The notes under the pieces were generated by a model. It worked only from the letters and a program-made list of their open reading frames with translations. It was not told the origin of the DNA and searched no databases. The translations under genes were made by a program, and so were the position numbers. Of a stretch of DNA of 64,000 bases, positions 1-7,518 are shown piece by piece. Origin of the DNA: Spirochaeta sp. UBA5339 (GTDB lineage: Bacteria; Spirochaetota; Spirochaetia; DSM-2461); contig DHQL01000007.1 in assembly GCA_002408085.1 (NCBI GenBank), positions 316,259 through 380,258 of the forward strand. Reading direction: 5' to 3'. Every line of letters starts with the position of its first letter. The first letter of the stretch is position 1.

Positions 1-531
1 ACTCTTCCCCTTACCTTTATTCCCGTCTGGGCTCTGGCCTCCCTGGGAGATGTGTTTATCGAGGGAGCCTACTCCATCAGGGACAGGAAGAAACAGGACC
101 GGTTCTACCTGATCGGCATGGTGATCTTTATGGGGATGACCGTTCTGCTGGGTCTGGGGCTGATAGCCAACGCCCTTGTTTCCGCGCTCCCCCTTTATGC
201 CCATATTACGGCGGTGGCCCTTCCCGCCCTTGTGGGGGTCGGTGCCTTTACCACCCTCAAGCTGGACAAGGATACCCTGGGGCCGATGATCGTATACGAT
301 CTGGCGGTGTCGATGCTCTTCTGCGGAGGCCTCTACTCCCTCTTTGCCGGGGAGTATCAGCTGGCCTATATCGGTATAGGCTACTTTATCTCCGACTGGC
401 TGGTGGGACTGCGGGATTTCGGCAAACGGAGGCCCCGCTTCCTGGAGCGCTGGAATCTGCTTCTGATCCTTCTGCTCTACTACTCCATTATGATGATGTC
501 TGTGGATGCGGTTCTGAAACTGGCTCTGTAG
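1..531 (+). CDS. YhhN/TMEM86 family membrane protein (lysoplasmalogenase-like), 5' end missing
   Basis: Hydrophobic protein with about six or more membrane segments in the visible part. The frame is open from base 1, so the gene starts outside the window; a GTG at 52 exists, but the preceding codons (WALASLGD) continue the family motif S-x-x-x-G-D seen in YhhN/TMEM86 proteins, and a second similar motif (YFISDWLVGLRDF) lies near residue 130. Characterised eukaryotic members hydrolyse the vinyl-ether bond of lysoplasmalogens; many anaerobes make plasmalogens, so a lipid-turnover role in the inner membrane is plausible. Activity of this bacterial copy is inferred. It converges on the diadenylate cyclase gene with only 3 bases between stop codons. 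Confidence 0.7.
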   Translation, partial: TLPLTFIPVWALASLGDVFIEGAYSIRDRKKQDRFYLIGMVIFMGMTVLLGLGLIANALVSALPLYAHITAVALPALVGVGAFTTLKLDKDTLGPMIVYDLAVSMLFCGGLYSLFAGEYQLAYIGIGYFISDWLVGLRDFGKRRPRFLERWNLLLILLLYYSIMMMSVDAVLKLAL

Positions 532-534
532 ACA

Positions 535-1845
535 TCAGTCGTCGGGACTGAAAATATCCTGTTCCACTCCGTCCCAGAATACCCGGATATGCCCGGTGGA
601 CTCTGAGATCACCACCGATGCCACAGGTGCCACAAGGGTTATCCCCAGTGCCGCCGCATGCCGGGCACCCAGTCCGGGCTGGAGCTTCATCCTGTGAGGG
701 GGAACGGAGAGATAGGTGCCTCCTGAGTGGATGTAGCCGCTGTTTCCGATAATGTAGGCGCCGTCGATTTTGGAGAACTCCTTGATGGTCTCTGAGAGGC
801 CGGGGTCGAGGATGCTTCTCTCATGCTCTTTCAGCCCCCCGAAGGGGTTGATAATCAGCTGCCGGCAGTAATCCTGCATCTGTTCGTACTCACCCACAAC
901 AAAGATGGTCCCCGCCGGTTTCCCCTCCCGGCCCTGACGGGAGAGTTCCGATGCCAGGGAGATGACCCTGCTCAGTATCTCCAGGTTGATCTTGTGGGGT
1001 ATGGTGTAGTTCAGAACTCTTGCCTCATCGTAGAGGTCTCCGGGAATGGAGGAGATTGAGATGCCGTGGGCCATGGTATCAAACTCAAATCCCGACAGTG
1101 TAATCGCCACATCTCCTGTTTCCAGAATTTTGTCGGACCACATCTTCTTCATAATCTCCTTCTGGTCATTGATAAAGCCCTGCACAGAATAGACCCGGCT
1201 GAAGAAGGGGGCAAGGATATTCTTCCGTTCAAGAACCCTCTCCTTGCTGGTAACCAGAATCATCTTCTGACCCTTCATTGTTTCGGTGAGGGCCATTATC
1301 TGTATAAAGGAATTTGAAAAAAGAATAATCTTTGCCTCGGGGAGCCTGGAGGCCAGGCGTCCAGTCTCTTTGAGCAGGGCGTCTGTAATATTCTCCTTCT
1401 CCCCGGATAAGCTTTTTTCCTTTCTTCCCTGGGCTGTGAGGAGGATCTGGCTTACCTCATCGCCATGATCAGCCTGTTCCAGTTTGTCCTGGACACCGGG
1501 CATCTGCAGGATGGATGCCAGTTCCGAGAGGGTGGAAAGGTGGTCCTCTCTGTTGCAGACCAGCATAATAATGATTCTGACCCTGTCCCCCGAACTGTTC
1601 CATGGTACACCCTGTTTCGAGAAACAGCAGAGAACCCTGGGAGTCACCCTGTCCTCCAGTACAGCATGGGGGAAGGCTATGCCCTTACCCATCATTGTAG
1701 AGGCTTCAGTCTCTCTCTTCAGGCACTCTGTGAGAATAAGGTTCCGGAAATTTTCATCCTCCTCCTTGAAGTAGAAGTGGACTATCTCCTTTAAAAGAGG
1801 CTCTTTTTCCTTCAGTCGGCTTTCCATTACTCTGCCCAGATCCAT
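535..1845 (-). CDS. PTS EIIA-like / PK-C-like / diadenylate cyclase (DAC) fusion protein
   Basis: A 436-residue cytoplasmic protein in three parts. Residues 1-145 resemble PTS EIIA type 2, with the phosphorylatable-type histidine H60 in GKGIAFPH. Residues about 155-275 look like the pyruvate-kinase C-terminal-like domain found in some DAC proteins. Residues about 285-430 are a DisA_N/DAC domain with DGA at 361-363 and G-A-R-H-A at 393-397, where most family members have RHR. DAC domains make c-di-AMP from two ATP. The last Arg of RHR is Ala here, so activity should be tested rather than assumed. No membrane segment, unlike CdaA. The start is an ATG with GGAGGTGA just upstream. A TATAAT -10 element and a palindrome lie between this gene and the divergent Rrf2 gene. 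Confidence 0.82.
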   Translation of the reverse strand: MDLGRVMESRLKEKEPLLKEIVHFYFKEEDENFRNLILTECLKRETEASTMMGKGIAFPHAVLEDRVTPRVLCCFSKQGVPWNSSGDRVRIIIMLVCNREDHLSTLSELASILQMPGVQDKLEQADHGDEVSQILLTAQGRKEKSLSGEKENITDALLKETGRLASRLPEAKIILFSNSFIQIMALTETMKGQKMILVTSKERVLERKNILAPFFSRVYSVQGFINDQKEIMKKMWSDKILETGDVAITLSGFEFDTMAHGISISSIPGDLYDEARVLNYTIPHKINLEILSRVISLASELSRQGREGKPAGTIFVVGEYEQMQDYCRQLIINPFGGLKEHERSILDPGLSETIKEFSKIDGAYIIGNSGYIHSGGTYLSVPPHRMKLQPGLGARHAAALGITLVAPVASVVISESTGHIRVFWDGVEQDIFSPDD

Positions 1846-1863
1846 TAACTCACCTCCGGATGT

Positions 1864-1879
1864 TGTAACATAGGTTACA
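1864..1879. promoter_or_regulatory. Inverted repeat over the DAC gene transcription start region
   Basis: TGTAAC-ATAG-GTTACA is a perfect 6-bp inverted repeat with a 4-bp spacer. On the minus strand it directly follows a TATAAT box (1884-1879), so a protein bound here would cover the expected transcription start of the diadenylate cyclase gene. No good -35 box is visible. The binding protein is unknown. Confidence 0.45.
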
Positions 1880-1928
1880 TTATAGAGTAATCTTCCGGTT
1901 TCTGATTATTTTATTGGTTCTTTTCTCA

Positions 1929-1958
1929 TTGACCCCTGTTATTTTATTTAGGTATTCT
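1929..1958 (+). promoter_or_regulatory. Promoter of the Rrf2-headed operon
   Basis: TTGACC at 1929-1934 and TATTCT at 1953-1958 with an 18-bp spacer form a sigma70-like promoter. It points at the Rrf2 gene, giving a leader of about 40 bases before the ATG at 2004. Confidence 0.6.
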
Positions 1959-1972
1959 AGTACCGAAATAAA
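1943..1972. promoter_or_regulatory. 30-bp near-perfect palindrome, probable Rrf2 autoregulatory operator
   Basis: The left arm is TTTATTT-a-GGTA, the centre TTCTAG, the right arm TACC-g-AAATAAA: 11 of 12 arm positions pair, and the central hexamer is TTCTAG. The -10 box lies inside it, so binding would block RNA polymerase. Rrf2 proteins bind AT-rich dyads of this size. That the first gene of the operon encodes the cognate regulator is inference. Confidence 0.6.
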
Positions 1973-2003
1973 TGCCGGCTGGACCGGCAGTGTGGAGGGG
2001 GAT

Positions 2004-2501
2004 ATGAACCTGTTGATCAATATATCGGAAGCCGCATCCCTGGGGTTTCATGGCCTGGCACTTATGGCGGAAGAGGCGCCCCGCAGGATTAATGTAAAAA
2101 AGGCCGCCGAAGCGCTTCATGTGTCCGAGGCCCATCTGGCCAAGGTTTTTCAGACTCTGGCAAAGGCCGGATTCATCTCCTCTCAAAGAGGGCCGGCAGG
2201 GGGATTTATTCTGAACAGGCCCGCCGATGAGCTCTCCTTTCTGGATATCTATGAGGCCCTTGAGGCTCCGGTTCATCTGGAAGAGTGCCCCCTGGGCAAC
2301 AGATTCTGCGGCTTTCATAAATGCATATTCGATAAAAAGCTCAACGACCTCAGCCGGGAAATTATCAAGACCTTTGAAGGGATCAGACTGAGTCAGTTTC
2401 TCCCTTCAAAGGGGAGCCGGGAAGAGGGCAGTCCGGAAGACGATCAGGCAGACAAAGACAAAAAGAGCAGCGGGAAGTGTGATTCCCGGAAGGAGATATA
2501 G
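2004..2501 (+). CDS. Rrf2 family transcriptional regulator with three-cysteine cluster motif
   Basis: A 165-residue winged-helix regulator. The frame extends upstream to 1914, but ATG 2004 (MNLLINISEAASLG) matches the family N-terminus and has GGAGGGG at 1994-2000; the upstream start would lie inside the promoter. Residues 28-75 form the HTH and wing (RRINVKKAAEALHVSEAHL, GPAGGF). Cysteines 95, 102 and 107 (C-x6-C-x4-C) sit where IscR and NsrR bind an Fe-S cluster, so sensing of Fe-S status, NO or oxygen is likely. The charged C-terminal tail (after about 135) is not typical. The stop codon abuts the next ATG, so it is co-translated with the putative system it controls. Confidence 0.88.
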   Translation: MNLLINISEAASLGFHGLALMAEEAPRRINVKKAAEALHVSEAHLAKVFQTLAKAGFISSQRGPAGGFILNRPADELSFLDIYEALEAPVHLEECPLGNRFCGFHKCIFDKKLNDLSREIIKTFEGIRLSQFLPSKGSREEGSPEDDQADKDKKSSGKCDSRKEI

Positions 2502-3785
2502 ATGAGTTCCATCAGCCCCGGCGATACACTCTACAAGATTACCGAGGAGTACCCCGAAACCATTCCCGTATTTGTATCCAACGGTTTCCCCCAGATGGAG
2601 AACAGGGAAAAGCGGGAGAGCTTCGGCCGCTCCATTACCCTGGAAACAGCCCTGATGCTGAAGGCTCTGGATCTGAAGATATTCACAAAGCTTCTTGAAG
2701 AGGCGGTGGAGCAGAAACGGAATTCTGCCGATGTCACTCTCAATGATGGAGAGTTCAGCGAGGACGCCCTGAATATAGCGGGACTCCTTCCCTGTCCCGT
2801 GCGGCTGCCCCTGATGGAGCAGTTCGGCACTTTCCTGGAGAAGTATAAGGAGACTCATAACACTCCTGTCAATCACGAGCTCAAGGCGGCGTCCATGGGG
2901 CTGGACTGGGTTCAGGAGCATATCGAAGGCGTTGAAGACTCCGCAGACCTTCCGGACCTCTTTATCTCCGCCGGTTTTGATATGTTTTTCGATGAGAATA
3001 AAATCGGCAAGTTCAAAAAAGCGGGGGTCTTCGAGGATACAACGGGTCTTGAGAGTTTTAATCCCCTCTTTGACGGACTGGACCTGAAGGACCCCAGGGG
3101 GCACTACGGAATGATCGCCGTTGTACCCGCCGTCTTCCTTATCAATACGGATGAGCTGGGAGAAAGGCCCCTGCCCCGGAGCTGGGATGAAGTACTCTCT
3201 CCTGAATTTGAGAAGCGGGTCTCCCTGCCCGTGGGGGACTTTGATCTCTTTAACGGCATCCTTCTGAATATTCACAAGACCTACGGCGACGAGGGTGTCC
3301 GCCGGCTGGGACGGAGCCTGCTTGAGTCCATGCACCCCTCTCAGATGGTAAAGTCGGACCGCAAAAAAGACGAGAAGCCCATTGTTACCATAATGCCCTA
3401 CTTCTTTACAAAGATGGTCTTTCCAGGCGGACCAATGGAAGCGGTCTGGCCCGAGGACGGCGCTATTATCAGTCCCGTCTTTATGCTGGGGAAGAAGGAG
3501 AAGAGAGACGCCCTTCAGCCTGTGGTTGACTTCTTTGCCTCCAGGGAGGTGGGAGAGGTGCTCTCCCATAACGGCCGTTTCCCGTCGGTTCATCCGGAGG
3601 TGGACAACAGGGTTGACGGAGACAAGAAATTTCTCTGGCTCGGCTGGGACTACATCTACTCCAACGATATCGCCGCCCTGATCAGCCGCTGTGAAGAGAT
3701 CTTTAATGAGGCTGCGGGAATTGAGGGCTCGCCTCTTCCCGACCTGAACAGTCCGGCCGCAGCTGCCGGGGAGGAGTGTGTATGA
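2502..3785 (+). CDS. Cytoplasmic ABC substrate-binding-like protein with N-terminal DUF1858
   Basis: A 427-residue protein with a DUF1858-like helical domain at about residues 5-70 (start ITEEYPETIPVFVSNGF) and a periplasmic-binding-protein-like fold at about 95-405, reminiscent of Fe3+-type binding proteins (for example LINTDELGERPLPRSWDEVLSPEF). There is no signal peptide, lipobox or membrane segment, which is striking for this fold: it should stay in the cytoplasm. The CxxC pair seen in many DUF1858 domains is absent. The ATG follows the Rrf2 stop directly, with AAGGAGA before it, and the 3' end overlaps the GTPase start by ATGA. The ligand is unknown; a metal, oxyanion or chelate is possible. 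I do not assign a function. Confidence 0.75.
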   Translation: MSSISPGDTLYKITEEYPETIPVFVSNGFPQMENREKRESFGRSITLETALMLKALDLKIFTKLLEEAVEQKRNSADVTLNDGEFSEDALNIAGLLPCPVRLPLMEQFGTFLEKYKETHNTPVNHELKAASMGLDWVQEHIEGVEDSADLPDLFISAGFDMFFDENKIGKFKKAGVFEDTTGLESFNPLFDGLDLKDPRGHYGMIAVVPAVFLINTDELGERPLPRSWDEVLSPEFEKRVSLPVGDFDLFNGILLNIHKTYGDEGVRRLGRSLLESMHPSQMVKSDRKKDEKPIVTIMPYFFTKMVFPGGPMEAVWPEDGAIISPVFMLGKKEKRDALQPVVDFFASREVGEVLSHNGRFPSVHPEVDNRVDGDKKFLWLGWDYIYSNDIAALISRCEEIFNEAAGIEGSPLPDLNSPAAAAGEECV

Positions 3786-4495
3786 ATCTGGTTACCATTT
3801 CCGGTCCCCCGTCATCGGGAAAGACCTCGGTCATTTTAAAGACCATAGACTCCCTGAAACAGAGAGGTCTGAAGGTGGGAGTGGTCAAGTTCGACTGTCT
3901 CTACACCGACGATGATGTTCTCTATGAAAAGGCGGAAGTCCCTGTCCGTAAGGGACTCTCCGGGGCCCTCTGCCCGGACCACTACTTTGTGAGCAATGTG
4001 GAAGAGGTGACCCAGTGGGGGCTGACGGAAGGACTTGATGTGCTGATCTCCGAGTCCGCGGGACTATGCAACCGCTGCTCTCCCTATATAAAGGATATCA
4101 AGGCGGTCTGTGTGATTGACAATCTGAGCGGCATCAACACCCCCCGTAAGATCGGTCCCATGCTGAAATCGGCAGACATTGTTGTGATTACCAAGGGGGA
4201 CATCGTCTCCCAGGCGGAGCGGGAAGTCTTTGCCAGCCGGGTGAATCTGGTAAACCCCTCGGCTGTCATTATAAATATTAACGGACTTACCGGACAGGGA
4301 AGCTACGAGCTGAGTACCCTGATCTATGATGAATCGGAGAACATTGAAACCCTTGTGGGCAGGAAACTCCGCTTCTCCATGCCTTCGGCCCTCTGTTCCT
4401 ACTGTCTGGGAGAGACCCGGATAGGCGAGAGCTACCAGATGGGAAATGTTCGTAAGATCAACCTGGAAAATAAAGATACCGGAGGTGCCCTGTGA
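3782..4495 (+). CDS. HypB/CobW/UreG-like P-loop GTPase with CxxC motifs
   Basis: A 237-residue GTPase. The P-loop is GPPSSGKT (8-15); ESAGLCNRC (91-99) occupies the place of the switch motif that binds metal in HypB/CobW proteins and holds a CxxC (C96, C99); TKGD (137-140) is the guanine-specificity motif. A second CxxC (C205, C208, ALCSYCLG) lies near the C-terminus. Family members use GTP to hand metal to hydrogenase, urease or other targets; the metal here is unknown. ATG 3782 was chosen over GTG 3776 because GGGGAGGA ends just before and the ATGA overlap shows translational coupling. It lies between a binding-protein-like gene and an ABC ATPase gene. Confidence 0.8.
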   Translation: MNLVTISGPPSSGKTSVILKTIDSLKQRGLKVGVVKFDCLYTDDDVLYEKAEVPVRKGLSGALCPDHYFVSNVEEVTQWGLTEGLDVLISESAGLCNRCSPYIKDIKAVCVIDNLSGINTPRKIGPMLKSADIVVITKGDIVSQAEREVFASRVNLVNPSAVIININGLTGQGSYELSTLIYDESENIETLVGRKLRFSMPSALCSYCLGETRIGESYQMGNVRKINLENKDTGGAL

Positions 4496-5514
4496 TATCA
4501 GCAGAACGCCTTAGAAACAGATCCATACTGGAGATACTGGAGGATTATCCCTTCACCGAGTCTTTCTTCAGGAACAACGGCATTGAGCCCGGTGAGGCCG
4601 GAAGCCGGCCGGAGATACTGAGCCTGGACTGGCAGGGCTTCTTTGACACCATTGATGACGAGGAGAGGGAGCACCGGGCACTGGACCCGGAGCATCTTCT
4701 CGTACAGCTGGCTGAGTTTGTAAATCAGATGCTGGAGTTCCTCGATGAAGGTCAGCAGATCCACTCCCTGACCATTCTTCCCGGCACAGACAAATCGGGA
4801 AGTCCCGAGGGTTTCCGGGAGCTTGTAGTCCGCACCGGGGATGTAATATCCATCGTCGGCCCCACAGGTTCCGGGAAGAGCCGGCTTCTGGGGGACATCG
4901 AATGGGTGGCCCGGAAGGATACCCCCACGGGACGGGAGATCCTGATCAATGATGACAGCCCTGATCCCTCCTGGCGTTTTTCCGGGGCCAAGAAGCTGGT
5001 GGCCCAGCTCTCACAGAATATGAACTTTGTAATGGACCTGACGGTAAGGGAGTTTGTGGAACTCCATGCCGAGAGCCGGATGGTTGAGAACAGAGCCGAG
5101 ACGGTGGACAGGATTATCGCCGAGGCCAACTCCCTGGCCGGAGAGCCCTTTGAAGCAGGCACTGCCATAACAAGCCTTTCCGGGGGACAGTCCCGGGCCC
5201 TGATGATTGCCGACACCGCCTTCCTCAGCCACTCTCCTGTCATTCTTATCGATGAGATTGAGAATGCGGGGATAGACCGGAAGCGGGCCCTGGAGCTGCT
5301 GATCCGTCAGGAGAAGATCGTCCTCATGGCTACCCATGATCCTGTTCTTGCCCTGATGGGGGACAGGCGGATTGTGATCCGGAACGGCGGTATTGCAAGG
5401 GTTATAGAAACAAGTGAGGAGGAGAGGTCCATTCTGAGTGAGCTGGAAGAGCTGGACCGGACCCTTCTGAGTTACAGAACAAAACTGAGGCAGGGCGAGA
5501 GCCTTCTGGCCTGA
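4492..5514 (+). CDS. ABC-type ATPase with N-terminal DUF1858-like region, no partner permease
   Basis: A 340-residue protein. Residues about 8-80 resemble DUF1858 (RSILEILEDYPFTESFFRNNGI), as in the binding-protein-like gene upstream. Residues 105-310 form an ABC ATPase: Walker A GPTGSGKS (123-130), signature LSGGQ (229-233), Walker B VILIDE ending at E255, and H-loop H282 (ATHDP). No membrane domain is present, and no permease is encoded nearby, so a conventional transporter is unlikely unless the permease is elsewhere. GTG 4492 overlaps the previous stop (GTGA), indicating coupling. The shared N-terminal domain suggests both proteins dock to the same partner or to each other. Confidence 0.78.
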   Translation: MISAERLRNRSILEILEDYPFTESFFRNNGIEPGEAGSRPEILSLDWQGFFDTIDDEEREHRALDPEHLLVQLAEFVNQMLEFLDEGQQIHSLTILPGTDKSGSPEGFRELVVRTGDVISIVGPTGSGKSRLLGDIEWVARKDTPTGREILINDDSPDPSWRFSGAKKLVAQLSQNMNFVMDLTVREFVELHAESRMVENRAETVDRIIAEANSLAGEPFEAGTAITSLSGGQSRALMIADTAFLSHSPVILIDEIENAGIDRKRALELLIRQEKIVLMATHDPVLALMGDRRIVIRNGGIARVIETSEEERSILSELEELDRTLLSYRTKLRQGESLLA

Positions 5515-5532
5515 CCCTGCCGGATCAAAGCT

Positions 5533-5565
5533 GCCGCTGCACGCTTCAGCGGCCTATTTTAATTT
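5533..5565 (+). terminator. Stem-loop between ABC ATPase and zinc-ribbon genes
   Basis: GCCGCTG (5533-5539) pairs with CAGCGGC (5547-5553) across a 7-base loop and is followed by TATTTTAATTT. It may terminate part of the transcripts, lowering expression of the small downstream gene. Confidence 0.5.
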
Positions 5566-5577
5566 CAGGAGAAATTT

Positions 5578-5820
5578 ATGCACGATGGATGTTCCGGTAG
5601 TTTTACCGATGGAAAACAGGTGGTGGACAAGGTAAGGATGATGGGGTTTGCCGGGCAGCCCATGCCCGTACCCCTGCAGGTGAGCTGCGCCCTCTGCGAC
5701 AAACCCTTTGAGATGACACGCTTTGAAACAAGCTGTCCCGAATGCGGTGCGGTTCACGCGGTCACCCCCTGTCACGCCTTTGATCCGGCCAATGTGATGA
5801 GCGCGGGGAAAGGGTATTAA
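5578..5820 (+). CDS. Small zinc-ribbon protein
   Basis: An 80-residue protein with C37-x2-C40 and C53-x2-C56 (SCALC and SCPECGAVH), a typical zinc ribbon, plus C65. ATG 5578 has AGGAG 10 bases upstream. It lies 63 bases after the ABC ATPase in the same direction, beyond a weak stem-loop, and is probably the last member of the Rrf2-headed operon. It could be a metal-binding or adaptor subunit of that system; no function is recognised. Confidence 0.65.
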   Translation: MHDGCSGSFTDGKQVVDKVRMMGFAGQPMPVPLQVSCALCDKPFEMTRFETSCPECGAVHAVTPCHAFDPANVMSAGKGY

Positions 5821-5843
5821 TCAGGGAGGGCAGCCCCGGGGGC

Positions 5844-5872
5844 TTGTCAATCTTCGTTGCCAACCTTATTCT
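5844..5872 (+). promoter_or_regulatory. Promoter for the YesN-YesM-mgl region
   Basis: TTGTCA (5844-5849) and TATTCT (5867-5872) are separated by 17 bp. The predicted transcript starts about 30 bases before the GTG of the response regulator. Confidence 0.5.
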
Positions 5873-5910
5873 CATGGCTTACAATAATTAGGTCGGAAGG
5901 GGAAAAGGTC

Positions 5911-7518
5911 GTGGACGAATTCTATAAAATGATACTGGTGGATGATGAGGATGAGGTCCGGGGAAGGATCTCGTCTAAAATCTCCCACGACAGCGGCTTC
6001 AAGGTGGTTGCCGCCGCAGGTAACGGTTATGACGCCCTGGAGCTGATCGAAAAACACAACCCCCATGTGGTTCTGACAGACATCAAGATGCCCTTTGTCG
6101 ACGGCATAGAACTGGCCCGGACCATCAAACGTGACTTTCCCACCGTAAGGGTCGCCTTTATCACCGGCTTTGACGAGTTCGAGTACGCCCGGGAGGCGGT
6201 GGAGCTTCATGTGACAAGCTACCTGACCAAACCGGTAACCCAGAATGATATCTCCAACTTTCTCGACAAGCTGAAGCTGGAACTGGACGAGGAGTTCAAG
6301 GAAAAGTACAACCTTGATACCCTCCGCCAGCGCTACGAGCAGAGCCTTCCCCTTATTATCGACAACTACTTCACCTCCTTTCTGGTCTTCTCACAGAGCG
6401 GCCGGAACGAGGATATCGAGAATCTGAGACACCACGGCATCTCCCTGGACGACAGGGAGTATATTATGGCCTTTGTTCAGACCGAACGGGACCAGAACAA
6501 TCCGGATGTGGTGGAGTATGAGAAGCTGAAGCTTTCGGTGCGCTCGGTGATCCAGTCCATTCTGGAACGGCACGGATATACCTTCTACAGTTTTCACTTC
6601 AACAACGGTATTGCCCTGGTGATCAAGGAGAACAGCCTGAACTTTCTGCGGAAGGTGGACTCTGTGTTCTACGAGATGGTCAAGATGGTGGAGCAGTATC
6701 TGGGTGTATATATCGACATTGGGGTCAGCAAGCTCCACAAGGGATTTTCCGAGCTGCGAACCGCCTATGAGGAGTCCAGTCAGGCCCTTGGTTTCAGCCG
6801 CTTTCTCAATGCCGGAAGAATCGTCTATATCGATCAGCTTGAGAAGGACAGGCCCAAGATCCTCAGCCTCAGCGATACGGATATTAATGACATTGTCTAT
6901 AATGTGAAGTTCGGCTCCGACAGGGATATCCGGAATGTTATGGAGTCCGTAAAGCTCAATGCCCTGAGGGACAGCAAGACGGTGACCAACTTCCGGCCCT
7001 ACATCATCACCATGGTGAATATTCTTGTAAACTTCTGCGATTCCACAGGTGTCGATCTGGATGAGGTTCTTGAGGAGGATGTTCTTGAGAAGATGACCCG
7101 GTTCAGGAACCTGGAGTCCATGTTCGACTGGGTCCTCTCGGTGATTCTCAAGCTCCGGGAGCTGAATTTGAAAAACAAGATGACAAACTCCCAGCGGATG
7201 CTGGACAATGCCATCAACTATATGGAGAAGAATTTCACAGACCCCAAAATCTCCATGGAGTCGGTCTGTGATGAGATGGGAATTTCCGTCTCCTACCTGA
7301 GCCTTCTCTTTAAAAAAGAGAAACAGACCACCTTCGTCAAGTATCTGACCATGATCCGTCTGGAGAGGGCCAAGGAGCTTCTGGGCCTGACCAGTGAGAA
7401 AATCATCGATATTGCCGGAAAATGCGGATACAATGAGGTCTACTATTTCAGTCACAGTTTTAAAAAGTATACCGGAGTGTCCCCCAAAAAGTACCGTGAA
7501 GAAGTTAATTCGAATTGA
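5911..7518 (+). CDS. YesN-type response regulator, REC plus AraC HTH
   Basis: A 535-residue cytoplasmic regulator. The receiver domain (about 6-125) has acidic residues D11-D12 and phosphoacceptor D57 (VVLTDIKMP); the C-terminal 100 residues form an AraC-type double HTH (SMESVCDEMGISVSYLSLLF and KCGYNEVYYFSHSFKKYTG). The middle 270 residues are the usual variable linker. GTG 5911 was preferred to the upstream frame extension at 5857 and to ATG 5929 because AAGGGG sits at 5897-5902. The kinase gene overlaps its 3' end. It very likely activates the downstream mglBAC genes in response to the sugar sensed by the next two gene products. Confidence 0.88.
   Translation: MDEFYKMILVDDEDEVRGRISSKISHDSGFKVVAAAGNGYDALELIEKHNPHVVLTDIKMPFVDGIELARTIKRDFPTVRVAFITGFDEFEYAREAVELHVTSYLTKPVTQNDISNFLDKLKLELDEEFKEKYNLDTLRQRYEQSLPLIIDNYFTSFLVFSQSGRNEDIENLRHHGISLDDREYIMAFVQTERDQNNPDVVEYEKLKLSVRSVIQSILERHGYTFYSFHFNNGIALVIKENSLNFLRKVDSVFYEMVKMVEQYLGVYIDIGVSKLHKGFSELRTAYEESSQALGFSRFLNAGRIVYIDQLEKDRPKILSLSDTDINDIVYNVKFGSDRDIRNVMESVKLNALRDSKTVTNFRPYIITMVNILVNFCDSTGVDLDEVLEEDVLEKMTRFRNLESMFDWVLSVILKLRELNLKNKMTNSQRMLDNAINYMEKNFTDPKISMESVCDEMGISVSYLSLLFKKEKQTTFVKYLTMIRLERAKELLGLTSEKIIDIAGKCGYNEVYYFSHSFKKYTGVSPKKYREEVNSN

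Noticed and set aside
2406..3593. 395-codon open frame on the minus strand
   Set aside because: It is the shadow of the DUF1858 binding-protein-like gene; its composition (long His/Leu/Gly runs without domains) and lack of a ribosome site do not support coding, while the plus strand has overlapping coupled genes.
3776..3784. GTG 3776 as start of the GTPase
   Set aside because: It overlaps the ribosome site GGGGAGGA; ATG 3782 has proper spacing and the ATGA overlap.
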